A stretch of 64,000 nucleotides of DNA from JASHPR01 sp963815375 (GCA_963815375.1 CAWFGX010000012.1:1-64000), one strand, 5' to 3'; shown: positions 26,015 through 36,256, counted from the first letter of the stretch. The notes: generated from the letters alone by a model not told the origin. Translations and numbers: made by a program.

Positions 26015-26571
26015 CCGCCTGACAGCGGCCAGGTGCCTTCCGTCTCATAGCGTGGCGGGCCGTCGCCCAGGTAGCTGCGGATCAGGTGGATCTCGGCCGC
26101 ATCCCAGCGCGCGCCCGAGTACCCGGCCATCGACGCGACCAGGGGACGTACGTCGGCGGGCTCCTTGCAACGGGCCAGGGTCACGTGCGGCCGGAACTTC
26201 CGGCCTTCGTCCGGCGGCGGCGCTCCGGCGCGCCTGGCCCCGGCCGCGACTGACCTGGCGAGGGCGGTCAGCGCTGTGCGGTCACCCTCGATCCCGGCCC
26301 ACAGCACCCGGGCCCGGGCTGGAGCCGGGAAGGCGCCGCCAGGACCAAGCGACAGCGACAGGGTCGGATGCCGGTGCGCCGCCCGCTCCAGCCGAGGCCC
26401 GAGCGCTGCCGCATTCTTCTCGCTCACCTCGCCGAGAAAGGCGAGCGTCAGGTGCCAGGCTTCCGGGCCGGCCCAGCGCAGGCCAGGCCGCTGCGCCCGC
26501 AGTGGCGCGATCCTGACCTCCAGGTCCTTCAGGACCGCAGCGGGCGGTGTAATCGCGACGAACAGCCTCAT
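26011..26571 (-). CDS. thpR: RNA 2',3'-cyclic phosphodiesterase (2H family)
   Basis: A 186-aa member of the 2H phosphoesterase (LigT) family. Both HxTx catalytic motifs are visible: HLTLAFLG (about residue 41) and HVTLARC (about residue 131). It opens 2',3'-cyclic phosphates on RNA and can act as an RNA ligase in vitro. The start MRLFVAITPP is typical. It is convergent with the histidine kinase. Confidence 0.93.
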   Translation of the reverse strand: MRLFVAITPPAAVLKDLEVRIAPLRAQRPGLRWAGPEAWHLTLAFLGEVSEKNAAALGPRLERAAHRHPTLSLSLGPGGAFPAPARARVLWAGIEGDRTALTALARSVAAGARRAGAPPPDEGRKFRPHVTLARCKEPADVRPLVASMAGYSGARWDAAEIHLIRSYLGDGPPRYETEGTWPLSGG

Positions 26572-26648
26572 GACGCTTTCCTAGCCGGCAGCGCGGCAAC
26601 GGCGCCGGACACACCCGGCGTCCGGGCTGACCCGGTCGCGAGCAGCTG

Positions 26649-27065
26649 CTAGCCAGGCAGCGCCGCTACCGCTTCGACCTCTACCAGGAACTCCGGCCGG
26701 ACCAGGGCCGCGACCTGCACCAGCGTGCTCGCAGGGTTGGGCAGGTCACCGAGCGAGGGACGGATGAACTCATCACGCACGTCCCGGATCACCTGGACCG
26801 AGGCCGCGTCGAGTATGTACCAGCCCAAACGGACGACGTCCGGCCAGTCCGCTCCGAGCCCGCGCAGGATGCTGTGCAGGTTACGCAGCGCCTGTGCAGT
26901 CTGCGCGGCGAGGTCTCCCGGCCCGACAACCTCACCGTCAGCATCGAGCGCGACCTGGCCGGACACGAACGCCAGCCGGCCGGAGACCGTGACGGCGTGA
27001 GCGAACCCCGGCGGCGGGGCAACATCGGGCACCGAGACCAGGCGGTCGACAACGGGCACGCGCAC
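26649..27065 (-). CDS. RidA family protein
   Basis: A 138-aa YjgF/RidA-fold protein: AVTVSGRLAFVSGQVALDADGEVV, AAQTAQALRNLHSILRGLGADW, and the closing PASTLVQVAALVRPEFLVEVEAVA. In true RidA an Arg in the late block (here PASTLVQV instead of PARs..v) binds the enamine/imine carboxylate. That position is not Arg, so this is a Rid-like paralogue whose deaminase activity is uncertain. It stands between ThpR and an MFS transporter on the same strand. Confidence 0.88.
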   Translation of the reverse strand: MRVPVVDRLVSVPDVAPPPGFAHAVTVSGRLAFVSGQVALDADGEVVGPGDLAAQTAQALRNLHSILRGLGADWPDVVRLGWYILDAASVQVIRDVRDEFIRPSLGDLPNPASTLVQVAALVRPEFLVEVEAVAALPG

Positions 27066-27151
27066 GCTCCTGTGGGCTGGGACAAGGACACGCTGATCCT
27101 GACGCCGGCTCTCCCCAGAGGCAACCCATTACTCCACTTGCTGGTGAGCCG

Positions 27152-28471
27152 TCAGGTCTGGGCAGCCTGCTCGTCGGGAAGCACTCCGCCGCCAGCCGCC
27201 ACGCGCCACCTGAGCAACCGCTCGCGGATGCTCGCGTCGGTGCTGCGGGCGAGCAGACCCGCTATCACCAGCGTGGCCACGCCGGAGACCGCGGCCCCGG
27301 CGACCATGCTCATCCGTGCCCCGAAGACCTCGGCGATCCAGCCGGCCAGCGGCGAGCCGATCGGCGTGCCGCCGAGGAACAGCAGCATGTACAGGCCCAT
27401 CACCCGGCCGCGCATCTCGGCCGAGGTGCCGAGCTGGGTGGCGGAGTTCGCCGCGGTCGTGAACGTCAGCACGGCAAGGCCGGTCGGCACCAGCATGATC
27501 AGGAACAACCAGAACGACGGCATCATCGCGGTGATCAGTTCGAGCACGCTGAACGCCATCGCGGTCGCCACCAGCAGAGTCGTTGTGGGCCTTGCCCGGC
27601 GAGCAGCCAGCAGCGCCCCGCCAAGCGCCCCAGCCGCGAACATCGCGGACGCCAGACCGAAGGCGCCGGCCCCGGTGTGGAACACCTCGCGGGACATCAG
27701 CGGGTTGGTCACCTGGAAGTTCATGGCGAACGTGGAAACGAAGAAGACCAGGACCATCGGCAGCCACAGCGACGGGCGCGCCCTCACGTATCTCACTGCC
27801 TCGCGCAGCTGCCCTCTCGCCCGCGGTGCGCGCTCGGCAACGTTCAGCTCCGACGGCCGCATGAGCTTGAGGCCGATCAGTACAGCGCCGTAGGACGCGG
27901 CATTCACCAAGAACGCGGCCGGGGTGCCGACCGTGGCGATGACCAGCCCGGCCACGGCGGGGCCGACGATCCGGGCGAGGTTGAACACTGCGCTGTTGAG
28001 CGCGATCGCGTTGGCCAGCCCGTCGCGCCCGACCATCTCAGTAGCGAAGGCCTGCCTGGTCGGGTTGTCGACCACGGTTGCCAGGCCGAGCCCGAGCGCG
28101 AGCGCGTAAATCTGCCAGATCTGCACCGTGTGCGTCAGCGCGAGCACGCCGAGGATGAGAGCTAGCGCGCCCATCGCCGTCTGGGTCGCCATCAGTATCC
28201 GGCGCTTGGAGTACCGGTCGGCGATCATCCCGCCCCACGGGCTGAACAGCATCGGCGCGAACTGCAGCCCGGTGGTTATGCCGAGCGCCGCCGCGTTGTT
28301 ATGGGTGAGCTCGAGGACCAGCCAGTCCTGCGCCACCCGCTGCATCCAGCTGCCGGTGTTGGAGATCACCTGACCGGTCGCGAAGAGCCGGTAGTTGCGG
28401 GTGCCGAGTGACCCGAAGGTGCGGTGCGCCTGCCTGGACAGGGAAGCCCTGATCTCGGCTGGCCGGGCCAG
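27152..28471 (-). CDS. MFS exporter (enterobactin-exporter/MFS_3 type), start unclear
   Basis: An approximately 440-aa, 12-helix major facilitator. Seen: FGSLGTRNYRLFATGQVISNTGSWMQRVAQDWLVLELTHN (helix 1), GGMIADRYSKRRILM (helix 2-3 loop motif A), DNPTRQAFATEMVG, and ARIVGPAVAGLVI. A proton-driven drug or metabolite exporter is likely. No ATG, GTG or TTG lies in frame between the MarR stop (28486) and helix 1. I place the start at a CTG (28471); GTG 28369 would lose the front of helix 1. The frame is open far upstream through the MarR gene. It is probably co-transcribed with, and controlled by, that MarR protein. Confidence 0.85.
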   Translation of the reverse strand: MARPAEIRASLSRQAHRTFGSLGTRNYRLFATGQVISNTGSWMQRVAQDWLVLELTHNNAAALGITTGLQFAPMLFSPWGGMIADRYSKRRILMATQTAMGALALILGVLALTHTVQIWQIYALALGLGLATVVDNPTRQAFATEMVGRDGLANAIALNSAVFNLARIVGPAVAGLVIATVGTPAAFLVNAASYGAVLIGLKLMRPSELNVAERAPRARGQLREAVRYVRARPSLWLPMVLVFFVSTFAMNFQVTNPLMSREVFHTGAGAFGLASAMFAAGALGGALLAARRARPTTTLLVATAMAFSVLELITAMMPSFWLFLIMLVPTGLAVLTFTTAANSATQLGTSAEMRGRVMGLYMLLFLGGTPIGSPLAGWIAEVFGARMSMVAGAAVSGVATLVIAGLLARSTDASIRERLLRWRVAAGGGVLPDEQAAQT

Positions 28472-28485
28472 GCGGAACCGGGTTG

Positions 28486-28941
28486 CTAGGACTGGCTGAG
28501 CTTCTCCAGAATCGGCGCCGCAGCGCGCAGCTTCGCTTTCTCCTGCGGGGTCAGCTCCCGCAGCCGCCTCGCCAGCCAGGCTTCCCTGAGCCTGCGTGAC
28601 TGGTGCACGACGTCCCGGCCCTCGTCGCTCACGGTGAGCACCACCTGCCGCTTGTCCGTCGCGTGCGCCGCCCGCATCACGAGGCCGCGCTGCTCCAGGA
28701 CGGCGATGACCCGGGTCATCGACGGCGGCTGCACCTTCTCGTGGTCGGCCAGCTCGCCGGGCGTCATCGCGCCCTTGCGCTCCAGCGTCGCCAGGGCACC
28801 CAGCTGGGTGTCGGACAGCTCGGGCTGGAGCCCATGCGCCGCCCTCTCGGCACGGAGCCTGCGCGCGAGCCGGCTCACCGAGATCCTGAGCGCTGAGGCC
28901 AGGCCCGCGTCGGACATGGTCTCTGGTGGTGTTGTCGTCAT
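28486..28941 (-). CDS. MarR-family transcriptional regulator
   Basis: A 151-aa MarR protein: N-terminal dimer helix, LSDTQLGALATLERKGAMTPGELADHEKVQPPSMTRVIAVLEQRGLVMRAAHATDKRQVVLTVS (winged helix, about 40-105) and a C-terminal helix rich in Arg/Leu. It lies 14 bp before the MFS reading frame on the same strand, the usual regulator-exporter pair. Start ATG 28941 has no strong ribosome binding site. The promoter region (28942-29137) contains AT-rich CTAACGAC/ATTGATTA stretches where autoregulation may occur. Confidence 0.9.
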   Translation of the reverse strand: MTTTPPETMSDAGLASALRISVSRLARRLRAERAAHGLQPELSDTQLGALATLERKGAMTPGELADHEKVQPPSMTRVIAVLEQRGLVMRAAHATDKRQVVLTVSDEGRDVVHQSRRLREAWLARRLRELTPQEKAKLRAAAPILEKLSQS

Positions 28942-29137
28942 ATTGATTAGCCTGCGTCATTATCTTTGCTAACGACTGCCGTGCCGGTGGCATTCCTTGA
29001 GCCGCTAGCGAGATGAACGGGCATGCGCAGTTTGGCGTGCCCACCCCAAGTACACCACGCACGGCACAGCAGTACCGTTCAGGATCACCGTCTGGCGCAC
29101 TGGCGCTGTTCAGCCCGGAGCGGGCTACCGTGGAGAG

Positions 29138-29431
29138 ATGAGCAGCAGCCGTCGCCGCCCAGCCCCGCCGCCGCTGGAGGCCAACGACCAGATGGTCGCC
29201 GCGGTGATCTCGGCTGGCTGGGCGATTGCGCTGATCACGCTGCTGGCGGTCCGGAGAGACCTGCCCGCGTCCGATCGCTGGTGGATCTGGACGTGCGTGA
29301 CCGGGCTGGGGCTTGGGCTGTTCGGGATGGTGTACGTGCCCTACCTCAAGCGTGCCCGCGCTCGCGCCGCCCGGAGGCGCGCGGCTGCCGACCCGGGGTC
29401 CGCCAGCCCAGGGTCACCGGCTCAGCCGTGA
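29138..29431 (+). CDS. DUF2530-type small membrane protein
   Basis: A 97-aa protein with a Pro-rich start (RRRPAPPPLEANDQMV) and two membrane helices (AVISAGWAIALITLLAVR, about 22-40, and WWIWTCVTGLGLGLFGMVYVPYL, about 48-70), then a basic tail. The order and composition match the DUF2530 family of actinobacteria. Function unknown. It is convergent with and overlaps the DUF3027 gene by 10 bp, a neighbourhood also seen in Streptomyces as far as I recall. Confidence 0.8.
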   Translation: MSSSRRRPAPPPLEANDQMVAAVISAGWAIALITLLAVRRDLPASDRWWIWTCVTGLGLGLFGMVYVPYLKRARARAARRRAAADPGSASPGSPAQP

Positions 29432-30405
29432 TCGAGTGACTCGAAGACGGTCTCGTCCATCGAGGTCCCGGGTGCATCGACGAGGTCGTACCCGAGTTCG
29501 TCGATGACCGGCGACGCCGCCTCGCGGGCACCAGCGGGGATGATCGCCTCTGAGTGAGCCCCGCAGCCATGGTCCAGGGACACGACGCGCCCGTCGTCCG
29601 GCGCGTACTCGTTAGCGCACACACCGAAGACACGCCCGAGCGGGTCGCAAAGCCGGACCACAAAGCCACAGGTCATGCACGGCCCGGGAGCCGCGTACGC
29701 CAGCGCGCTCCGCGGTCCGTGGTCGCCGGTGTACCAGCGCAGGGCGGCCTCGTCCCGGCCGATCGCGGACAGGATGCGAGAGCGCTTGACGGTCGGCGCC
29801 ACGTCATACCGGGTCACCTCGTCAGCCGGACTGGCATCAGCCGACGGGAGCGCCTCCGGGTCCCCAGGTTCACCCGCTGCCTCACCAGTGCCCGCGGCCG
29901 CCTGCTCGAGTCGTGGCTCCCCGGTAGACCAGTCAGCAGGGCTGCCCCAGGTTTCCCACACGCGCCAGGGCGCGGCATCCCAGTCCAGCATCCCGTCATC
30001 GCCTTCGAGCACGACGGCGGGCACCAGCCGCTCATCGTCGGCCTGGGCAGGCAGGAGGTCACCCACGCCCAGGTCACCGGGCAGGACCCGGTCGCGCCAC
30101 GGCACCCAGTCGGGTGCCAGCAGGGCCTCGGGACTGGGCAGCAGCACGCACTCGCTGACCGTGACCGTCTTGGCCCGCGAAGCCCGGGCGACCGTGACGG
30201 CCCACTGCCAGCCCACGTAGGCGGGATCCAGGCACACGAACAGGTGTGTGACGACCCGCTCAGCCTCGGCCGTTGCGCCCAGGTAGTCACCCACACGTCC
30301 TTGGCCTGCCTCCTCTTCGGCGGCCGAGCGTGCGAGGTCGACGGCGGCCGCGCAGGCCTCATCGAGATCCCTGGTCCGGGTACGCTGCGGGCTAACGTGG
30401 CTCAC
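29422..30405 (-). CDS. DUF3027 family protein
   Basis: A 327-aa protein. Conserved segments are LFVCLDPAYVGWQWAVTVARASRAKTVTVSECVLLPSPEALLAPDWVPW and the Cys-containing GPCMTCGFVVRLCDPLGRVFGVCANEYAPDDGRVVSLDHGCGAHSE (about 255-300), where four Cys and two His may bind a metal. A variable acidic linker (about 165-205) separates the parts. The GTG at 30405 follows GAGGAAC. Function unknown; the family accompanies cold-shock and DUF2530 genes in actinobacteria. Confidence 0.85.
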   Translation of the reverse strand: MSHVSPQRTRTRDLDEACAAAVDLARSAAEEEAGQGRVGDYLGATAEAERVVTHLFVCLDPAYVGWQWAVTVARASRAKTVTVSECVLLPSPEALLAPDWVPWRDRVLPGDLGVGDLLPAQADDERLVPAVVLEGDDGMLDWDAAPWRVWETWGSPADWSTGEPRLEQAAAGTGEAAGEPGDPEALPSADASPADEVTRYDVAPTVKRSRILSAIGRDEAALRWYTGDHGPRSALAYAAPGPCMTCGFVVRLCDPLGRVFGVCANEYAPDDGRVVSLDHGCGAHSEAIIPAGAREAASPVIDELGYDLVDAPGTSMDETVFESLDHG

Positions 30406-30639
30406 GTTGAGTAATTGTTCCTCATTCGACAGTAACCACACATCTGGATGCCCGGCTGCCGGCGATTCGGTGGCCGAGGAAACTCGTGGCATCCATCTTG
30501 AGGAAGAATACTTGGGCTATGAGCAAGGCGGGGACGTCTGCGAGACGGGCATAGAGATCCTGGAGGGCTTGTCACCATCATCACGCGCCGGCCGACCCTG
30601 CGGTAAGCCTCAACCGGCGCCCGTGGAGAACGAGGTCGA

Positions 30640-32172
30640 GTGCGGAGCATAGAGGGCCAGGCGGCACGCCCGGGAGCTTTCAGCACTGCTTACGCGGCCG
30701 TCCGCCGGGGCGGGCAGGCAGCCAGACGGCAGCTGATCGCGGCTTCCGGGGGGCCGGCGCGCACCCGGATCGTGCTCGTCCTCGGCAGCGTGCTTGGCCT
30801 GTCGAGCGCGGACGCGTCGACGGTCGGGGCCGCGGCGGTCCAGCTGCGGCACGCGCTGGACATAGGCAATACCGACATCGGGCTTCTCGTCGCGGTGACA
30901 TCCCTGGTCGGGGCTGTGTTCTCGGTGCCGTTCGGCGTCCTGGCCGACCGCGCGCGGCGGACCTGGATCCTTGCGTTCTGCATCCTGGTCTGGGGTGCCG
31001 CGATGATCTGGGGAGCCACCGCGACCTCGTTCAGCCAGCTGCTGTTCGACCGGATCTTCCTGGGTGCGGTGACCGCCTCGACAGGTCCCATCGCCGCGTC
31101 GCTCGTCGGCGACTGGTTCCCGGCAGAGGAACGCGGAAAGATCTACGGCTACATCCTGACCGGGGAGCTGGCCGGAGCGGGCGTCGGATTCGCAGTTACC
31201 GGCGACATCGCGGCGCTCTCCTGGCGCTTGGCGTTCATCATCCTCGCGCTCCCCGCGTTCGCTCTCGCATGGCTGGTTTTCAGGCTTCCCGAGCCCGCCC
31301 GGGGCGGCCAGGGGGCGCTTGCCCCTGAGCCCGGCTACGAGCGGCCCGTTCGTGCTCCTGAGCACGACGGGTCACGGCAGCGAGATAGCCACGGCGAGCA
31401 TGAGCCGACCGACGCGCAGCGGCTGGCCGAAGAACGCGGGATCCCGCCCGACCCCGAACTGGTGCGGCTGGCGACCAGGCCACGAATGCGGTTGGGCATG
31501 GCCGTCCGGTATGTGATGCGGGTACGCACGAACGTGGCCCTGATCGTCTCGGGCGCGCTCGGCTACTACTTCCTCGCCGGGGTGCAAACTTTCGGTGTCG
31601 AGTTCGTCCGCGGCCAGTACGGCGTCGGCCAGGTGCTGGCCAACTTCCTGCTGCTCGTCGTCGGGGCAGGCGCCGTCGTCGGCGTCCTCGCAGGCGGGCC
31701 GCTAGGGGACCGGCTGCTGCACCGCGGCAGAATCAACGGCCGCGTCCTCGTCGCAGCTGTTGCCGCGGCACTGACCGTGCTGCTGTTCGTCCCAGCGCTC
31801 CTCACCCACAGCGCGGTCACAGCGCTCCCGTACGTGGTCCTGGCCGCAGCCGCCCTCTCGGCGCAGAACCCGCCAATCGACGCCGCCCGCCTCGACATCA
31901 TGCCCCCATGGCTCTGGGGCCGCGCCGAAGGCATCCGCAACCTAGTCCGCACCGGCGCCCAGGCCCTAGCCCCCGTTCTCTTCGGCGCCGTCTCGCAGTA
32001 CGTCTTCGGCGGCGGCAACAGCGGCCTGCGCTGGACCTTCGTCGTCATGATGGCCCCCCTGACCGCTTCCGCCGTCTTCCTCTTCGCAGCCAGCCGCCGC
32101 TACCCCGGCGACGTGGCCACCGCCGCGGCAGCAACCGCCCGCCGCCGCCCGCCTGCGCCAAAGACGTCGTAG
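30640..32172 (+). CDS. MFS transporter
   Basis: A 510-aa, 12-helix major facilitator with motif A variant VPFGVLADRARRTWIL between helices 2 and 3. A long cytoplasmic central loop (about 210-285), rich in Glu, Arg and Pro (PEPARGGQGALAPEPGYERP...), follows helix 6. A second half begins at VRTNVALIVSGALGYYFLAGVQTFGVEF. The loop is longer than usual. The substrate is unknown; the EmrD/spinster-like sequence suggests export. The GTG 30640 start is preceded by only a weak purine run. The C-terminus is Ala/Arg/Pro-rich. Confidence 0.88.
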   Translation: MRSIEGQAARPGAFSTAYAAVRRGGQAARRQLIAASGGPARTRIVLVLGSVLGLSSADASTVGAAAVQLRHALDIGNTDIGLLVAVTSLVGAVFSVPFGVLADRARRTWILAFCILVWGAAMIWGATATSFSQLLFDRIFLGAVTASTGPIAASLVGDWFPAEERGKIYGYILTGELAGAGVGFAVTGDIAALSWRLAFIILALPAFALAWLVFRLPEPARGGQGALAPEPGYERPVRAPEHDGSRQRDSHGEHEPTDAQRLAEERGIPPDPELVRLATRPRMRLGMAVRYVMRVRTNVALIVSGALGYYFLAGVQTFGVEFVRGQYGVGQVLANFLLLVVGAGAVVGVLAGGPLGDRLLHRGRINGRVLVAAVAAALTVLLFVPALLTHSAVTALPYVVLAAAALSAQNPPIDAARLDIMPPWLWGRAEGIRNLVRTGAQALAPVLFGAVSQYVFGGGNSGLRWTFVVMMAPLTASAVFLFAASRRYPGDVATAAAATARRRPPAPKTS

Positions 32173-32318
32173 CCGGGGCGTCCTGCCGCGCCAGCCAGCC
32201 CTCCGCCGCCGATGAGAGTGGCTCTGGCGGCGCAGGAACGCCATGAACGTTCAACCTTGGGCGCCGCAGGCACTGCCCGGGCCGCCGGAGGGCCTACCGG
32301 GCCACCTCCGCCCCCGCG

Positions 32319-32702
32319 TCAGGCCTCGAGATCCGAAGCAACGGCGCGGAGCACTGAGGCGATCTTCTTAGAGTCGCGCGCATCGGGATGCTTGCCACGC
32401 CGGTATGTGTTCGACACGCCGTCCAGGAGCTTGATCAGGTCTTCGACCATGACTGTCATCTCGTCGGGGCTCTTCCTGCTGGCCTTGGCCACGGTGGGCG
32501 GCGGCTCCAGCGTTCGCACCTGGAGCGCCTGCGTACCCCGGCGGCCTTCGGCCACGCCGAACTCGACGCGCTGCCCGGGCCGCAGCACGGTACCGGCGCT
32601 TTGCAGGGCGGTCGAGTGCACAAACACCTCGCCGCCGTCATCACGGGTGAGGAAGCCGAACCCTTTGTCGGCGTCATACCACTTGACCTTGCCAGTTGGC
32701 AC
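32319..32702 (-). CDS. Cold-shock-domain protein with C-terminal extension
   Basis: A 127-aa protein. Residues 1-65 are a cold-shock OB fold with RNP1 KGFGFLTRDD and RNP2 VFVHSTAL. The remaining 60 residues form a helical extension (SPDEMTVMVEDLIKLLDGVSN, then RRGKHPDARDSKKIASVLRAVASDL). This two-part form is found beside DUF3027 genes in actinobacteria. It probably binds single-stranded RNA or DNA. The GTG at 32702 follows AAGG by 8 nt; an ATG at 32759 would add 19 His/Ser-rich residues. Confidence 0.9.
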   Translation of the reverse strand: MPTGKVKWYDADKGFGFLTRDDGGEVFVHSTALQSAGTVLRPGQRVEFGVAEGRRGTQALQVRTLEPPPTVAKASRKSPDEMTVMVEDLIKLLDGVSNTYRRGKHPDARDSKKIASVLRAVASDLEA

Positions 32703-33007
32703 GAACGAGACCTTACGCGAAGAGGAACTATGGTGATGCGCCTGCCTGAGGCGCGTCACTCAAGGCTATAGGTACCACGGAGAATATGGTGTGCCGTGGC
32801 CCCCAGCGCCTCTGCTGAGGCACCGGGCGGCTGCAGAACGACGTGGCCCCGGCCTCGGGGCCAGGACCACGCCTTTCCACGGCCTCACACTGTCGATGGT
32901 GCTGGGACGGGATCGCGTGCGAGGCCGGGAAACAGCGGGTGGCCGGTCGGCTCCCCGCCTAGCAGCGGCACCGCACTGTGCTGATACCCGGTCCGCCGGG
33001 CCGGCAA
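32703..33007. other. Intergenic region upstream of the cold-shock gene
   Basis: About 305 bp that hold the promoter and leader of the cold-shock gene (minus strand). No other gene, hairpin or repeat stood out. Long open frames crossing it on the minus strand have unlikely composition and are not called. Confidence 0.5.
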
Positions 33008-33871
33008 TCACGCGCGCCAGCGCTGCCACGGCGGCCTGCGCGGGCTCCGGCGGCCCCGGTAAACCCGCCAGATCAGGTACCCGGCACCGGCCAGGGAGCC
33101 AAACTTGATCATGTACAGCGACTCTGCCAGCGCCTCGTGAACGTAACCGGACATGCTGCCCCGAGTTCCGCCAATCGCCAGCGCGATGGACGTGCCGACG
33201 ATGGCGAAAGCCACGGGTCCAACCACTGCGACCCATTTGTCGCGGAGATCCCAGAGACGGGACGACGCCGCGATGCCGGCGCCGGCCAGCCAGACCGCGA
33301 AGTCGAGCCACCAGAACGGAACTGGGTACGCAACCCCGGCCAGCGCCATCAGGATGATCGCGGTCGCCTCCCGCGGGTGCCGGCGCCAGAAGCCCTCCGC
33401 TCCCCGGGTGATCCCATGGGCCAGCCGCCCCGGCCGCACGCGGGCGTTCCCGCGTGCCTTGCCCCCGTCCACCCAGCGCGGCCGCACCCGCTGCAACCGC
33501 GCGGTGCCGGCCGCGATGCCCTGGGTCAGCCGGCCCGGCCGCACCCGCTGCAGCCACGCCGTCCGGCCGGCCAGGCCACGGCCCAGGCGGCCCGGCTGCA
33601 GACGCGCGGCCCCGCCGCTGATGCCACGGGCGAGCCTGCCCGGCTGCAGACGCGCGGTACCCCCCGCGATGCTCTGGGCCAGCCGCCCGGGCCGCACCCG
33701 CGGCAGGCGCGCCCGCACGCGGAGGACTTTCCCGCGGGCTGGCTCGCCACCGCCGGCGGGGGATGCTAATCCGTCATGCCCTCCTTGCTGCGCAGCCAGC
33801 CGTGCGCGGCCATTTTCCCGGGCGGCACGTGGGCGCCGGGCAATGGGCTCCATGCGCCGATGATCCCTCAT
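33008..33871 (-). CDS. Membrane protein with basic GRLxxGIxxG repeats
   Basis: About 287 aa from ATG 33871. Residues about 45-165 are a highly basic repeat region with units like RLQPGRLARGISGG and RVRPGRLTQGIAAG, five to six copies of 16-22 residues, Arg-rich and lacking acidic residues. The C-terminal 120 residues carry membrane helices (ATAIILMALAGVAYPVPFWWLDFAVWLAGAGIAAS, VAVVGPVAFAIVGTSIALAIGG, and a third near SLAGAGYLIWRVYRG). The open frame extends to 34066, but that part includes a duplicated hairpin and is probably not coding. Start uncertain, function unknown. The repeats could bind nucleic acid or anionic lipid; that is inference. Confidence 0.65.
   Translation of the reverse strand: MRDHRRMEPIARRPRAARENGRARLAAQQGGHDGLASPAGGGEPARGKVLRVRARLPRVRPGRLAQSIAGGTARLQPGRLARGISGGAARLQPGRLGRGLAGRTAWLQRVRPGRLTQGIAAGTARLQRVRPRWVDGGKARGNARVRPGRLAHGITRGAEGFWRRHPREATAIILMALAGVAYPVPFWWLDFAVWLAGAGIAASSRLWDLRDKWVAVVGPVAFAIVGTSIALAIGGTRGSMSGYVHEALAESLYMIKFGSLAGAGYLIWRVYRGRRSPRRPPWQRWRA
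33300..33740 (-). repeat. Degenerate in-frame repeats coding the GRLxxGI units
   Basis: Between about 33400 and 33720 the DNA repeats segments such as CGGGCCAGCCTGCCCGGCTGC and its variants with 48-66 bp spacing. The variants differ at silent and non-silent positions, so the repeats are older than the near-identical MerR and subtilase repeats in this window. Confidence 0.6.
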
Positions 33872-34012
33872 GAACGCGGTCTTGTGGAGCCGGCGCGCCA
33901 ACTCTCTGTAGCCGGATTCGGCGCGCTGTGGCCGCCGGCCCTGGGCCGTAGGCCGCCGACGCTCGGAGAACTCAGCAGGGAGCCCCGCGTGGTCACCTAC
34001 TGTTACAGGCGA

Positions 34013-34042
34013 GGAGGCGGCCCCCCAGCGGGAACCGCCTCC
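34013..34042. terminator. GC-rich hairpin, distal copy of a duplicated terminator
   Basis: Arms GGAGGCGG (34013-34020) and CCGCCTCC (34035-34042) with a 14-nt loop ending AGCGGGAA. The same hairpin with its flanks (GTTACA-GCGA before, CAGCGGGAA in the loop) recurs at 34248, so about 40 bp has been duplicated. It lies inside the open frame upstream of the membrane protein and argues that this part is not translated. Confidence 0.6.
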
Positions 34043-34247
34043 GGCTCCGGCTGCTGAGGCAGGCATGACGGGACTCGCGGACCGGGAGCGCAGTGGCCGG
34101 CCGGACGCCCTACCATCCCGTTATGAAGACGTCTGGTAGGACTCGGAAGGCAATCTGGTCGGCGTGGTTCCAGCCTGACGTCGGCGCCGCTCCCGCCTCT
34201 CCAGCACCCGAAGTCCTTGATCGTGAGCCAAGTCAGGTTACATGCGA

Positions 34248-34279
34248 GGAGGCGGCCCCGCCCAGCGGGAACCGCCTCC
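34248..34279 (-). terminator. GC-rich hairpin just after groEL
   Basis: Arms GGAGGCGG and CCGCCTCC separated by 16 nt begin 16 bp after the groEL stop (34296), so this is the probable groEL terminator. No T tract follows. A second near-identical copy stands 235 bp further downstream, giving a tandem terminator. Confidence 0.7.
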
Positions 34280-34295
34280 TTGCAGCAGAACTGGA

Positions 34296-35924
<1,629 letters not shown>

Positions 35925-36052
35925 AGGCTCCAGTCCTCCCGGAACTTTTGTGCCCAGCGCGCCGACCGGCCGACGCCCGCGACGGACAGCCTCCCCGCGG
36001 TCAGTCCCTGCCTGCCGCAGAATCGGCCTCATCGCCCGATCTCGCCGCTGCG

Positions 36053-36079
36053 TTATCACTCTCACCCCGAGAGTGCCAA
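36053..36079. promoter_or_regulatory. CIRCE operator, proximal
   Basis: TTATCACTC, 9 bp, GAGTGCCAA: matches the CIRCE consensus (TTAGCACTC-N9-GAGTGCTAA) with one mismatch in each arm. It lies 129 bp upstream of the groEL start and is bound by the heat-shock repressor HrcA. Confidence 0.9.
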
Positions 36080-36087
36080 CGCCCTGT

Positions 36088-36114
36088 TTAGCACTCTCAT
36101 GGTGAGAGTGCAAG
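36088..36114. promoter_or_regulatory. CIRCE operator, distal
   Basis: TTAGCACTC, 9 bp, GAGTGCAAG: the left arm is perfect and the right arm has two changes from the consensus. Its centre is 35 bp from that of the proximal CIRCE, so two HrcA dimers could bind side by side over the groEL promoter. Confidence 0.92.
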
Positions 36115-36256
36115 CCAGCGGCGGTCATTGACGAGGCGGCCCAGGTCAGCCTGGTCCTTGATGGCAGAAGGCCCGGCCCCCTTGCTGGGAGCGGGGCCTT
36201 CCCGCGCCTACTCGCGTCACCGGCTTTCTCTGCAGCCGGATGCCGACAGAAGAGGC

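Noticed and set aside
28942..29062. Extension of the MFS reading frame through the whole MarR gene
   Set aside because: It would translate the MarR gene in a second frame. MarR fits its family, so the MFS start is placed after it.
32766..33557. 263-aa minus frame at 32.8-33.5 kb
   Set aside because: Overlaps the repeat-rich membrane protein in a different frame, and its Gly/Ala/Arg composition is that of a shadow frame.
33460..33740. CRISPR or satellite interpretation of the regular repeats at 33.4-33.7 kb
   Set aside because: The repeats are degenerate, in frame, and code the GRLxxGI units of the membrane protein; there are no unique spacers between identical repeats.
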